Part shown: positions 1-37,995 of the stretch, piece by piece
Layout: each line of letters opens with the position of its first letter
Position numbering within the stretch: the first letter of the stretch is position 1
Assembly: GCF_001949145.1 (NCBI RefSeq)
Contig: NW_019091679.1
Span: 97,824 to 139,997 of the forward strand
Length of the DNA: 42,174 bases
From: Acanthaster planci
Taxonomy: Eukaryota > Echinodermata > Asteroidea > Valvatida > Acanthasteridae
Reading direction: 5' to 3'
Translations under genes and position numbers: made by a program
The notes under the pieces: generated by a model
Databases searched by the model: none
Told to the model about the DNA's origin: nothing
Seen by the model: only the letters and a program-made list of their open reading frames with translations

Positions 1-1617
1 CCCTCTTTTCGAAACAATCTCTCTGCCTGGCGGAGAATTTTCCTTGAATTGGGACACTGCACCCTACGGTGGCATTAAATAATACAACGAGCATGACGAG
101 TTGAAGTTAGGAGTTGTGTGGAAAAAAAGAATTTCACACAGCAAATGAGCCCGATTTTGACGAAAAATGCGGCATTTGTCATGAAATCCACGAGCCTAAA
201 TGATTAAGTATTTCATTTTATTGGCTATTTCCTGAAAGTAAAGCATCTCAGCTTCGTGCTCATGCAATGAACTAAGAAATATTGTGAAAATTATGTGTAC
301 CATAACGAAGGATGTCGAAAAGTCAATTTTTTTGGTATTTTTTCCATTGATGTGCAGTGGGAAGTAAACTCTCACAGGCTTAGTTCCCCCAAGGAAACAC
401 GTTTTTTTTTCCTATGAATATCTCTCCCATTATACCAAAAGGGTTCCACTGTTATTTTTATCATGCAAGAAATAAGGTAAACATGCAAATATCTGTACTT
501 TCTGTAGCCTTCAATTAATACAAAGTGAATGGAGGGTTGCCCCATTGCCCAGATGTGAATAAGGACATAAATGGAATGAAACAATTAACCTCCGACCAGG
601 TCAGTGATCTCATTTAGGTTATTTTCCAATACTGAACTAAATGTCTACTACATGTATTTTACTTCCAGAACTGCCGTTTTCCAACAAATGTTCATGGAAG
701 TCTGAGCTACTTGGACTCTACGAATCACTTTTTGAACATTTGGCCATTACCCCCTTGTGAAAAAACTTATTCTTGGCAGACATCAGCCACTGTTGATGTA
801 CCGTAAAATGTACATGTATACACCATTCCACTACAGGTAGCAAAAGTCTAACAGTCTCTAATCTCCCCCATCCCTTCCCTTGTTCCAATATTCCATCACT
901 GTCTGAAGACATGGGCCCAACGTTATCAAGTACTAAACATGGCTGATGATACAGGCTTTGCGTGGCAGCCATCTTACAGGATAGCTCTTTTGTTCCATAG
1001 TTTATGCACAGAGGAGGTTTCCTGGTTGAATGAAAAAACTGCCCTGCAAGATGGCTGCCACGCAAGGCCTCTGTAACAGGTGGGGGTAATTGGTCATTTT
1101 GAGCCCTCAGAGTACCCTGTGACTACATGCACTGTGTTGCATACAATGTAGCTATGACTATGAGCTTTTTTGGTAAGAGTGCCAAGCTCAATTGCAGAAT
1201 ACCCCCCACCCCGCATGATCAACCTCATACACGTAGCCAGTTGCAGGTCAAGTGTCACACTCTTCCTAAGGGATTTTCACCTTGTACCCACGTAACCAGT
1301 CATTGCAGGGTCATTTTTTAGAGTGGTAGAGTATTCTGCAATTGCTCCGAGTGCCATACCTACATCACAAAAAACTTTCCCTGAAGTGGTGTATCAGCCA
1401 TCAGAAAGCAATAATGTGTCCTAAATTTAGCAGGGAAAAATATTGAAGTGAGTACTTAGACAATTTTTTCAGATCTTTCTCATAGGGTGTTTGCACAGGG
1501 TGTTAAGTTAACATAATATCCGCGCATGGAACTCTTTCCAGCTTTCCTTCCAACATTCCAGAATTAACCTTATTTCATTATTTTTAATACAGACAGGGTA
1601 ATCTTTTAGTTGTCATC
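1..1617. other. Noncoding region upstream of PRORSD1
   Basis: This is AT-rich sequence with no convincing exon. The open frames here are short and show no recognisable domain. It holds an imperfect inverted repeat with AAGATGGC cores at 958-1065, listed separately. An AG preceded by a T-rich tract just upstream of the start codon (about 1592) could be the acceptor of a 5'UTR intron, so the true promoter may lie further left. No TATA box was assigned. Confidence 0.5.
958..1065. repeat. Inverted repeat with AAGATGGC (YY1-like) cores
   Basis: The arms 958-980 and 1043-1065 are reverse complements at about 22 of 23 positions around the core GCGTGGCAGCCATCTT, with a 62-base spacer. The core contains AAGATGGC, close to the AAGATGGCGGC motif bound by YY1 in animals. 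It lies about 0.6 kb upstream of the PRORSD1 start codon. It could be a paired regulatory site or the ends of a small degraded MITE; the sequence does not decide between them. Confidence 0.5.
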
Positions 1618-1710
1618 ATGGCAGAGAGTGGCAATCATGGAGGTCGAGAAGAACTTATGGCAGAACTGAAAAGACTGGACATTGAGACAGAAATAGTGGA
1701 ACACCCAGAG
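1618..1710 (+). CDS. PRORSD1: PRORSD1 coding exon 1
   Basis: This exon holds 31 codons from ATG to the VEHPE motif and ends in phase 0 at GAG/gtaatt. The N-terminus is rich in Glu and Lys and predicts a helix, as in homologues. The following intron (1711-3136) contains no other exon that I can see. It has a run of ten G at 2477-2486 and scattered TACATGTA palindromes. Confidence 0.9.
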
Positions 1711-3568
1711 GTAATTCAGAAAGAATAAAAAAAAAACACAAATAAAAGCAAATCTGTACTCTAGCAGTAGTCTCTGGGAAAGAGTTCAGTGTTCAGCCTC
1801 TATTATTTCCGAGTTTCATAACAACTAAACTAACTTAAGAATGGGTCGAGGTGTTGTTGCCAAATTTGCTCCTAGGTACCAAACCTCCTTTCCTTGTTAA
1901 AATCCCCCCAAATGCAAGGCCCCCTCTCCCTTTTTCAATTGGTGTTGCTGAAGCTCGGAAATCGTGAAGATCGGATGCAGAACTCTTTCTTTTGTGTGGA
2001 TCGGCCTAAATTCCATTTGGTAAAGATTGGCAGGATTGTGCACACTGATGCAGCAGAGTTAAGTGAGAGTGATATTCAAGTTCTAACCTGAAATTATCCC
2101 AGTTGTATTGAAATGGCCGATTGAGATTTTACTGGGCAGGAAAAAACTGGTACAACAAAAGTAAATCTGTCACTTGGACATCAGGGAATCTAAAAAACTT
2201 CGCAGAAAAGTTCACATGACCAAAGTAAAGCATACAGCACTGTGCATGTAAAGTAAAGGTTGCAGTCACAGTTCAGATTTATTTCATTTTTCCACTGACA
2301 CTTTGTGCCTATGCCAGAAACTGTACAACTGGTCAGTTTCACCATGAAGTGATGTACACGTACATGTACCTTCCATGGCTTTTTTTGTACACATGATATG
2401 ACAGTTCATGGTGCTGCATTTATCCACAATACGTCATTTCGTGATGCAAATGACAAATTAATAACAAGAATTTTTTGGGGGGGGGGCAGGGGAATCAGTG
2501 AATGGAATTGTAAGCGTGGCACTTTGTACGTCTCTTTTGCGAGTTGTGTATGGTTATTAGAGACAAAGCTTTCTCCTGGAGCTTTCTCCTGGGCCAACTG
2601 GTTCTTTTTAGAACCCAAACTGAGAAGAGATAGATGATGCAACTACGCAACTCCTCATGTAATTGGTCTGCATTTACATTGTTATATCCCAGATTTGTCC
2701 AGTGCCAACTTGGGGCAGCCCCAACTTTGTCAACTCGGTGAAAAGAAGCGGTTTTACATTACAATATGTAGTAAATGGGAGGGAGGGGAAGAGAGAAAAG
2801 AGCTAAGTACATGTAAGTAAAAAGAAGGAATAGATAGCAAGAAAAAATGAGAGGAGGTAAGGGGAACAGGGAGCAAAGTTATTGGGCAGTGATTATACAC
2901 AATTCAGTCATTCCAACCATGTCACAAACATATGTAAACCCCCTTAATAACATTTAAAATTTAGTTCTTGAAATTTGAATCAGTCACTCAGTGCTGTTTA
3001 ATGTTGCTGTATGTCCAACTACATGTAGTTGTGGACGAAATTGTAAGGCTTGGACAAAGATGGACGTAAAGGCACTGTTCAAGGATCTTTGTCGAAAAGG
3101 CTCTTCCCATCTTTTAAAATAGATTGATTTCTTCAGGTGTTTACAGTTGAAGCCATGATGCCTCACCTCCAAGACATCAGTGGAGTAGTTGGCAAAAATC
3201 TCTTCCTGAAGGACAAGAAGAAGGGACTGTGGCTGCTGACCGCTCGGCACAACCGTGTGGTCAACTTGGCTAAGCTGGCCAAGACAGTGGGGGCACCTGG
3301 CGGGTTGCGCTTGGCCGACGAGAGCGTCCTGCAGGAGAAGCTGGGTGTAACGCAGGGCTGTGTGACGCCCTTTGCATTGTTCAACGACAGGGGCAAAGAG
3401 GTTAAGTTCCTACTGGACAGAGATTTGACAGACAAGGGCCACCCAAGGGTGAACTTTCACCCCATGACCAATGTGGCAACCTTGGGAATGGCCCCAGATG
3501 ACTTTCTGAAATTTGTGAGGGAGACGGGCCACGAGCCCATCCTGGTCAACTTTGATGCGTTGGAGTGA
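1618..3568 (+). CDS. PRORSD1: PRORSD1-type YbaK/ProX tRNA-editing domain protein (2 exons)
   Basis: Joining 1618-1710 to 3137-3568 gives 174 codons including the stop-adjacent last residue and a TGA stop. The product aligns along its length with vertebrate PRORSD1, a free-standing relative of the prolyl-tRNA synthetase editing domain (YbaK/ProX fold, ProXp-ala group). Known family members hydrolyse mischarged Ala-tRNA(Pro) in trans in the cytoplasm. Visible family hallmarks are VEHPEVFTVE across the exon junction, KNLFLKDKKK at residues 51-60, GCVTPFAL at 105-112 and the FHPMTN segment at 138-143. The length is close to the roughly 170 residues of the human protein. The start is the first in-frame ATG of the exon. 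The donor is GAG/gtaatt and the acceptor is cttcag/GTG, with a phase 0 intron. The assignment is strong; editing activity is inferred from the family. Confidence 0.93.
3137..3568 (+). CDS. PRORSD1: PRORSD1 coding exon 2 (YbaK domain)
   Basis: This exon holds 143 codons plus TGA and carries nearly the whole YbaK fold. The acceptor is the T-rich ttgatttcttcag. The exon is clearly more GC-rich than its flanks. The open frame continues to the stop without interruption, and the last residues (VNFDALE) match the ILNFD ending of vertebrate homologues. Confidence 0.92.
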   Translation: MFTVEAMMPHLQDISGVVGKNLFLKDKKKGLWLLTARHNRVVNLAKLAKTVGAPGGLRLADESVLQEKLGVTQGCVTPFALFNDRGKEVKFLLDRDLTDKGHPRVNFHPMTNVATLGMAPDDFLKFVRETGHEPILVNFDALE

Positions 3569-5063
3569 ACTTGGGTATTCTGTCAAGTAGCAGCAACTGA
3601 TTGGATTGTGGAATGCAGTGCATGAATATCAAGCCAAAAACGTGGAAGAACAAAAGGAGCATGATCAATCATTATCAGCTTTTAATCAGACATATACATG
3701 TAGCAGGGCTTCATGAGGAAACATCAAATGTCAGAAGCACAAAAACCAGAGTAAAACACCATCAGCAGTTTGCTTCAAGGACTTGTGCCTTTACATTTCC
3801 TCAGAAAATTTCTTAAATCTGCTTTTGGTCAGTGAGACAAATACCAGAATTGTTCGGAAAATGTCCGATGACTGAGCATAGCTTCACACTCTTCAGTGAC
3901 ACAGAATAAGCCAAAGCCACAATTGAATTATTTTAAGTGTTCCAGTTTATTTTCATTTTTTTTGAGTTTGTTTTTAATTTTGGATGTTGCTTTAGTGTTT
4001 TAGTGTAATCTGATGAGATGTGCTTAGAAACATTTTAAAATTGTCCAGATTAAGACTACAATCTTCTAACAGTTTTTCATCCCTCCAAAAATACTGCATT
4101 TCCTTAAATGTACATGTACAAATATGTACATGTACGCTGCTCAATTTTTCCAAGGTTTCAAACAAGTCTTTTTGTCATAAAGGAGTATGTAATGGTAATG
4201 TTGAGTTCTTACATGTGTTTTTTGTGTTGAGAGTTGTGTCTTTGTTGCTAACTTTGATATGTGCTTTCTGCCTTATTTATGAAAGACATAAATTGAATCA
4301 GAGTCATTGCATTATGAAATGCATATGGATATACCAGTACATGTACACGCATTAGACTTCTACAAAAAAGACAGGTTTGAAAGTTAACTCAAATACAAGA
4401 AGGCAAACTTGCAGACGTAGTATGTTGTCCAACGCTGCATTTGCCATGGATCAAGCTTTTCATCAAACTGGAATGTCATAACAGCTTGGCTTTCTTCACT
4501 CATTGACTGGAAGCAGATGCAGGGTGGGAATGTGCAAGTTTTGTCTTATTTTTTTTTACTTAATATTTCAATATTCTCTTTCATGGTATATGAGAAAATT
4601 TGTTCCAGTCACTGTGGTGTTTTTGTAGAATTCTTAGCCATGTCAGCAGCTCAAGGATTTTCTTGCGCAACTTGGGGAAGTCAGGTTGAGCTCAGTAGGT
4701 ACATGTACACCGTAGCTAGGTGCAGATTATGTTGTCCCTTGTGGTGACTGGGCACATGTGTTTATACGGGAAGCAAAACCCGTAACAACCTTACGGAAGC
4801 CAACATAAATCCAATAGTTTTCCACTCAAACATCCAAGATGTAAGAGCTGTGAAAATGGCAGGATAGTTTTTCTCAGGAATCGCGGGTGAAATTGAGCAA
4901 TAGACAGAGGTCCATGAAACATCTACATGTACATGTAGAAGCTTGATTGTAACAATGACTAAAAACCACCATTTAGAGGTTTAAATTGTGAACAGTGTAG
5001 CTATAAGTTTGTAAACCTTGCACTTGAAATTTTGTACAAGGTATATTGAAGCAGCAAAATCTG

Positions 5064-5069
5064 AATAAA
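5064..5069 (+). terminator. PRORSD1: Possible polyadenylation signal (AATAAA)
   Basis: A canonical AATAAA lies 1.5 kb past the PRORSD1 stop and could end its transcript. A run of 21 A begins 55 bases later at 5124, which could instead be an unrelated A-tract. No transcript evidence is available, so the assignment is tentative. Confidence 0.25.
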
Positions 5070-5625
5070 GTAAATCATCAAAAATCCTGAATTACGAGGT
5101 TAAAAAAAATTCATGAAATGCAGAAAAAAAAAAAAAAAAAAAAACACTCGCTTTTCATGTACATGAACTGGTGTTTGCAGTTAAGGTCATTCCAAAATAA
5201 CCAGGTTAGAAGGACAGTGATGGTGAATATAAAACGAGAAAAAAACCCATTAACTATGTCATTTTGTGCAATAAAAGCACCATAAAATTGTGATTGACTG
5301 GACTTAAATGTAATTTCAAGGAGGTCTTACATGTATCTGGACATAGAAAAAAGAGTGACTCCATTCAGCATCTGCTTTTTGTCATAGAAAATTTATTATC
5401 TCTTTTTAAATATACTGTGAATTAAAAACAGATGATATAAATAATTCAATTTGTCTTAAAAGTGAAGAAATTCAGAGCAAACTTTCCACTTTGTACACTG
5501 CACAGTTTTTTTCTCGAGCAACATTATTTTTATCACTCATTAACCGATGTACATGTACCCCAAACTCAAACGCTTTGAAGATGCACACTACAAGTGCCGC
5601 ATGCCAGATATAACATCAGTTGATA

Positions 5626-5943
5626 TTATGTGATATTGTCCTGTTCCATTGTTGAAATGAGTTTGTGCAAACCTGTACATCCCACACATCTCATATAGTT
5701 GGCTATAAGAATTTTAACAGTTGAAGAGACAAACTCAGTTTTTGGTCCACAATAACTGGCCTTTAATCTTGAAACAATCTGTTCTTGAGCATTTATTTCT
5801 GAGAAATCCAATCCTTGCCAGTTTAACATTGTTATTTTAGCATCCACTAGCGAAACTCTTCCAACGTGTTTATCCAATACAGTACCAAAAAGGTTAAAAG
5901 CCATTTCTGTCAATTTTACCACGGACATTAAGATGATAGACAA
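5626..5943 (-). other. Unassigned open reading frame, 105 codons
   Basis: This minus-strand open frame of 105 codons lies in AT-rich DNA, where stops are frequent. Its composition (for example NWQGLDFSEI and SYCGPKTEF) looks more protein-like than neighbouring frames. I recognise no domain, signal or homologue. It could be a decayed exon, a transposon relic or chance. Confidence 0.15.
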
Positions 5944-8523
5944 GCATTCAAATTTTCAGGATTCTTTTCATCCCGTTTGTTTAATCCTTGGCTTTGAAGT
6001 CTGCCCAGCTACAGATGACCTTTGTTCAAAAGTTTTTCAAGTTCAAATCTGCTTCTTTCCTCTCCTAAAATAATTTCTTATATCAGTTTCTTATGAAAAA
6101 AAAATTGGCGGCCCTCGAACACCGAACCAACACAAGCATGACCTTTTCTGTTTATGTAGAGATGAGTTCAAAATTTGGGCAGCAGATTGAGGTCTTTAAT
6201 TACAGATGATTAATCAAAACTGGCAATTATCTCAATGAAGATGCAAGAACTTAGCTTCTCCAGTTTCTTTTCTGAGACTGAATTCAAACCCAGACAGTGC
6301 ATGCACATGTAGCCTCATCTCTCACGGGAAAAGGCCTTTGCAATGAGCAACAGCGAGTGTTTTATCACTGGAATTTTTCTTGGCCCATCATGCATCAGCA
6401 AGGAAATGTACAGCCAAAAAATGCAACATCTCATCTGATATATTTAAATCTCTTAATTCCACAATAAGTTGCCATGACGAAATTGGCGTGCCTTTGCCTC
6501 ATGCGCACTACAGACCTTTCAGTACTCAAAAAATTGAATCTGATGTTCACAGCCACCAACTGAATCTCACACATACCCAAAAGAAATTTTACACAGTCAA
6601 ACGTTTATGCCAAGCTCTTCCACCCGGGAAATTACATCTGCACCCTAGCAAAGAACTGCTCCGTTTTTACCTTTTAAACACTTCATTCTTTCCCTCATTT
6701 TTATCCTGCAGAAATTTCAACAGCATTTAGAACAAACCTTTCGATGCAAAATGCACATGTACACTGGTTACAGTCCGCTTATCTTCATTAAAACTGTACG
6801 TACATGAACATGTACAGTGTTATTCAAATGTTATTCATTTCAACAGCTTATGAGTTCATGCATAATTCTGCATTCATTTGTATGGAAATACATTTTCAAA
6901 AAGGAATTACGTGGGTGTGCGTGAACATTATTCTTGACATTTTCCCGTCTTAAATGGAAACAAAAATTGTTGTTTCTGAAACTGTACATTCTTGATACAC
7001 AAAATACAATCCTATACATGTACCAGTACTTTCTTACCAAATATTTAGGTACAAATTACTGTTGTATCAAAATAAATCAAGTGTGATATCCATCTTCAGA
7101 GCTGGTGCACACGTATGTATCACAACCTCTGTCCTCTCTCCCTGTGAGTTAGTTTAAGTCACAGGGATGCACAGTTAGAAACCTTAATGGCTGGTTTATA
7201 GTTGGCCTGAAAGTAAACACAAATATCTGACATACATGTACTCACACTGTGAATTTGCAAATATTCGACACATTTTCAACTTGAGCCGACTTTCACTGCA
7301 AATCTTTTGTGATGTCAAATTCGCATTGCTTACGGGTTGTTGGATGAGGCTCTTCCGGACCAAATGATGTTGTGCACCAGTCTTTTGAATACGTCCTTTT
7401 CAGACCAAAAAGGGCTCATAAAACGCCATGTGATTCAAGTTATTACCAAGAACAGCCTGTATGCTTTTTGTATTGGACTTAGACCTCCCCCTGAATCCAT
7501 CCACAATGGCATAGTATATCACGTGACCACAAAAATAATAATTTAAGAGTTTTGCAACAGCTGCAGCTCACACAACGAGGGAGAGACGGAAGCTTGCATC
7601 CTCACAAAAATCTGATTCAGTCAAGACTTGGTTGTACCAATAAGCACACGATGCAGAATGTGTTCTTTCACCATTGGCATTAATCCTATACTGTTGCTTT
7701 GAGGTGTTTAATAACCTTGCAACAGGCATTCAATGAAAGTGAAAATATCCATTATCATGGCCACAGTTCAAGTTCTCCTTCAAATAGTGTATTAACCTTG
7801 ATACTTTAGGCACAGTTGTATGGGGTGGGGTTGGTAACATTTCACAAGCATTGAATCACACATAAGCCGAGAAATGTTGGGGGGGATGGACACAGTCCCA
7901 CCCCATTTTGGTCACATCACCACCCTGTTTCCAAATTGATTGCATTATCAACCTATTAAACAGTACAATAACTTGCCTTGAATTATTTGTTCAAACTTTG
8001 AACTTTTTACAAGGTAACTACACTTATGGACCAAACAAATTTGAGAAATCACATTACGGACAAGATTTTTAACACAACTGCGTGCCTGGGATAACGAGAA
8101 ATTACTTTGAGATATTAAAAATATATGCTAGAAATCAGTTATTTACATTTCTAAATCTCAGCTTGAATGGTTCTTCATACTCTCCGACTAAAACAGAAGT
8201 TGTAAATTTACTGGCCGCAAGGTTAAACATGCTCAGTTTATCAAGTCTGATGGAAATAGGGAAAAAAAACTGCCCAACAGAAGAGCAATAAAATGCTCCT
8301 GAATGGAAATCTATGGTAATGATCAAAATGCAACAAGTTGGCTTGAAATAATCCCCCCCCCCAAAAAAATTTAAACAAACAGAGTGAACACATGTATGAA
8401 CTGGAGAAAAATATGTCAGGAGGTGTATTTTTATGTTACAAAGCTTCCCAGAACACGTTTTAGACTTGATGCACATTTACCAGAACATACTAGAGACAAC
8501 AGAGATGGAGGGAGAAGTACTCA

Positions 8524-8743
8524 CTACATTTAGAAAACATTGTTTGGGAACTCCCTCAACAATAAGGGATGTCATAAAATCTTGACATCTCTCACTTTGG
8601 ATTCGTCTGGTTGCACCACTTTCGATACGGTGGCACTGTCTTCTGTAATCCGTGGCCCGAGCCAAACAAACTGTCATTACCTGGCAGCGCAAGTGCTGAA
8701 ATTCTTCTTCTAGCAAACGTGTTCTCTCCGATTGTAGCGATCT
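8524..8743 (-). other. Candidate coding exon, coiled-coil-like
   Basis: On the minus strand an AG (8745-8744) follows the pyrimidine-rich gttttcagtcttgtag. After it a frame stays open for about 73 codons to a good donor, GTA/gtgagtac, at 8523. The first part (ERTRLLEEEFQHLRCQ) is charged with heptad-like leucines, suggesting a helix or coiled coil. An alternative donor CAG/gtaatg at 8680 would give a 63-base exon of 21 codons (8681-8743). No partner exon was found, so this may be an exon of an unrecognised minus-strand gene or chance. Confidence 0.2.
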
Positions 8744-9939
8744 CTACAAGACTGAAAACACCCAGACAGATTCCCAGCAGCACAATGCCAGTCTTGTAGA
8801 GTAGAACATTTTCATTCAATCAGATGGGCAATTCAAATGAGATAATAAAGAATACATAACATGTACATAAACAAATATGCTTATATGAGAAATGTACTGT
8901 ATTTATACAGCCAAATTTGAAAAGTAGAAGAAATGCTTTCAATACAAATGTCAACTTTAAAATTCAAATTTCTAAAATTCAATCATTAGTTTTTCCATAT
9001 AAATACACTATAAAAATGAATTCTCAGGTGTTATTTAGATAAATAAAAGATCAGCTGATTGCTACCTTCATGGTTGTCTGAACAGGTCACATGCAATACA
9101 ATTGTGTAGTGTGACAATTAGTGGCCATGATGTTTCAACAATCAACTTCTCTCCCAAAACTCCTTGAAATTGCCAATCCCAGTTCAATCCCAATCCAATT
9201 TTTTTCTTGAATTACTGCAATCACTCTGGGTGTCCTCCAGTTACACACACCTAGGCTCTTTAACAAACAATCTGACCCTATCACTCCAAGATCCTTTGAC
9301 ATAGTCACACATGTAACAGATCAGCAGGTTGTGAAGTATTTTACATGATTGAAAAAGATGCATGAATATACATGCAGACCAGCCACTCTCATTTCACACT
9401 AGACTTTTAAAGACAATTCAAGTTCAAAGAATCAGTTCCTGCCCGGCAGCAGTAGATCTTGATGGATACAGGAAAGTCCTGAACAAAATTGCCTGAAGAA
9501 AACTTCAGAATTACCAATAGCTAGCAGTTACAACTGAAAGCTGTAATGACCAAAACAACTTGTCCCAGTTGGCGTCACACACATTGGGCAAAGAATGAAG
9601 CAAATGGTAATAGAACTTATTCCCAAGGATGCCATTTTCGATCATGTTCCCAGAATATGAATTACAAATTGGAAACTGTTGATATGGATGGTACCAGACT
9701 ATTTATGATATGACGCGTGTTCCAAGCCTTCCTCTCAATATCTTTCTAAATCTGGCTTAACCACTTGCTGGATTTTTCTTGAGCAAGACAAGATGCCGGA
9801 TCATTTTCAAGATTCTTCAAAGATTCATCATTTCATTTAATGGCCATTTATACCAAAATGAAGGACTCTTTGGGCACTACTCTAAGGCTGACAGGTAAAA
9901 TTCATTGACTCCTGAATATTGAAGCCAGGCCTGCAGCCT

Positions 9940-10340
9940 TGAAAAAGAGCCCAGATTGTGCGCTGTTACATAAGATTCTTTTGTTCCCGAAACCTGCACA
10001 GTGCACTGCTGACCTCTTTTAAATAGGGGCCAGATTAGCGTGCAGCGGTGCTGTGTGGCTCATCACTACGGTGGTGGAGAGCTTTTGTCCCCGGTGGTAA
10101 TCCGCTCGCTCTAAATGCCTCAAACCATGGTATACTGATACAAAACAAGGCTGGATTATCTCCACTACTGAGAGCGAAAAAAATGTTGGTAATGCCCAGC
10201 AGCTCAGTCTTTTGTGCCGAGCACGGTCTTTTGTTATAAGGCCCAACTCTTTTTTCCCAGTTCCGGGCTCCCCGGCTCTGCATATAAAGCCTATGTACCC
10301 GAAAACAGGTCGCCCGGCAGAAAGTGGTTAAAACATACAA
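9940..10340. other. GC-richer block with minus-strand open frame
   Basis: About 400 bases are markedly richer in G+C and CpG than the surroundings. On the minus strand they contain an uninterrupted stretch whose translation has protein-like segments (ELLGITNIFFALSSGDNPAL, SIPWFEAFRASGLPPG). No family was recognised, and no terminal repeats were found that would mark it as a transposon. It may be an exapted or decayed repeat. Confidence 0.2.
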
Positions 10341-11307
10341 TGTGTTTAACCACAAATCTGAAACAATTATCAGATTACATGTAGACAGATGCTAATTTGT
10401 CATGAAATTTCACTCTACTGCTTTACTCTCAAGCTCCAAAAATGAAGTTAAGTTTGCTTTTCATTTTAATGTGGTTGACTTAAGAACGTCTATCACATGT
10501 ACATGTACACTACATGTGTGTGTTTAAGGTAAAGAATGAATAAAAAGAAAAACAAAACAAAAAAACATTGTATGTGAATATGCACAAGTTCAAAGCACAT
10601 TCATCCAACCACAAGAAAATGAATTTACAGACCAGTCTGACTTTTAATCCTTTTTTCAGGTTGTTTTGATCTCTACGGTATGTACAGGCTCCATAAAGAT
10701 TCTGACGCAGAGATTCCATTGTACAATTATATTTTAATGAATTAGTTTTCATAAAAATATGCTCTCCAGTAATTACATCTGCTCAGAATCTCCTGTATAA
10801 AAATACTAATGTCTGATATGTGATATTAAGCAGCCTTATTTCAACAGCAGAGAAAGCAAACATATTATGCATCAAGAACTGAATGGTGTCCATGAAGAAA
10901 ACATCTCCCATCATGGTAAGAGGTAAAGGGCATAAGTACCATTCAGAAACTTTCACAATCACAGACAATTCTGTTTATCCTGAATGTTTTAGAATCATCT
11001 ACCGCTAGCCAGGATCTCAACCCCCTTTCAGAACAAGATGGCGATTCTCTGATGAGGTCACAGCTGAATGTAGCCTGGGGTGATTACCTACAAAGAATGC
11101 TGGAAGTGTGAAAAGGGGGATAGCTTATTAGAGCAAAAGTTAGTGCAGTTATATACATGTACAGGTTTATCAAATGTTTTTTCAACTAAGAAGGTTTGAG
11201 AGTTAAGGCCTAACTTTCAAATTTACTCATGATGGGTGGTGCCTCTTGCAAATTTCCAAAGAAGGTTGAGCTGTTCCACGAAGTAACAGGTACTAGGTCA
11301 AACCATG

Positions 11308-36789
<25,482 letters not shown>

Positions 36790-37995
36790 CTGAATATTAG
36801 AAGAAACAAACAGTATTGATAACTGAACAAAATTATCCACACTTTTTTTTTCAAAATGAAAACACCATTACAGGTTTTCAGAAAGCAGAAAAAGTCCTGT
36901 ACACACGAGGCAAAAATGTTCAAGCTTATTGGCTTTGCACTTCCCAGCAAAACAGCAGAAGAATGGCCTTTTTAAAAAAAAAACAATCAGAGCGACTTAT
37001 CTTCCACCTCTGGCAGGTGCCTAAAAAAAAGTTGTTATCTCACAATCTACATGTATTTTAAGAAATAATTAGATAGATGATCAAATTATTATCACTACAC
37101 ATACTGTAACAGGGGTTGACAAATATACATGTACTGTCATATAATGGCTGAGACAACAAAAATCAGGCATCATCAGCCTACTGCTTTCTGTTAACGGTCA
37201 AGTCTGACAGGCTACCAATCTTTCAAAACTCGGCCACAATCTCACTTTTGTGACACGAACAGATCATTCACTTGTTGCTAATTATTTTGTTGTCACTTCA
37301 AAAATAAGAGCTCAGATGACCTCTGCCCTTTTTCAAAATGTGTGGTATGCAAAACCTTCCTTTTCATGGTCACGTTTGAAAACAAAGCCAGTTTCCTCAT
37401 CAAGGAGGAGCATCCTGAATGCTGGATCAAAAAACAATATCATCACAAAGTGAGACAACATGCATGTACATGTAAATTTGCTTTGGTATCAGTGTTTATT
37501 TATGCACATTTAGTGCTGGCCAGTTTGGTAGCAGTCACAGTCTGTGGAAGTTGAGGAAAGAAGAGCAGGATGCATAAGACTGCATGTTTACAGCATGTAC
37601 TAGTAGTAAACCGGTACAAGTCCAGTCCTGGGCAACTATGGTATGGGCATGACACACACACGCATGTACTGGTACAGTACGGTACCTTCTTGGCCAAATT
37701 TTCCATTCTCAGCCTAAAGGTGCCCTGATAAATGAATTTTATGGACAGACAGTACAGATGGGTCAAGGGTATTTATAACTATGACAAAGGGGTGAACAAT
37801 AAGTTGGGCAGATAAGAGATACAAATAAAAACAATGCTTTATCACTGCATTATACATGTATTCTCTATTCTCTCATTACGATGAGAAAGAGGGAAGCTTT
37901 TAAGATTTTCAAGGCTTTTGAGTAGAGGCACAAGATGCACGGTGCCCGCTATCAAGCACCATCGTCTTGAAACCAAGACTACCATTGACCCTTGA

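Larger units (their letters stand above)
3569..11307. other. Convergent intergenic region with 3'UTRs
   Basis: This region separates the tail-to-tail genes PRORSD1 and MSK and must contain both 3'UTRs. Most is AT-rich with TACATGTA palindromes and no recognisable protein. Three stretches stand out and are listed separately: an open minus-strand frame at 5626-5943, a possible exon at 8524-8743 and a GC-richer block at 9940-10340. An AAGATGGCG motif (YY1-like) occurs at about 11036-11044. The end of the MSK 3'UTR was not located; minus-strand ATTAAA hexamers near 10.46 and 10.64 kb are possible. Confidence 0.5.

Noticed and set aside
2398-2642. Paired frames of about 79 codons on both strands in the PRORSD1 intron
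   Set aside because: Both cross the G-run and mirror each other; neither has recognisable sequence or splice sites.
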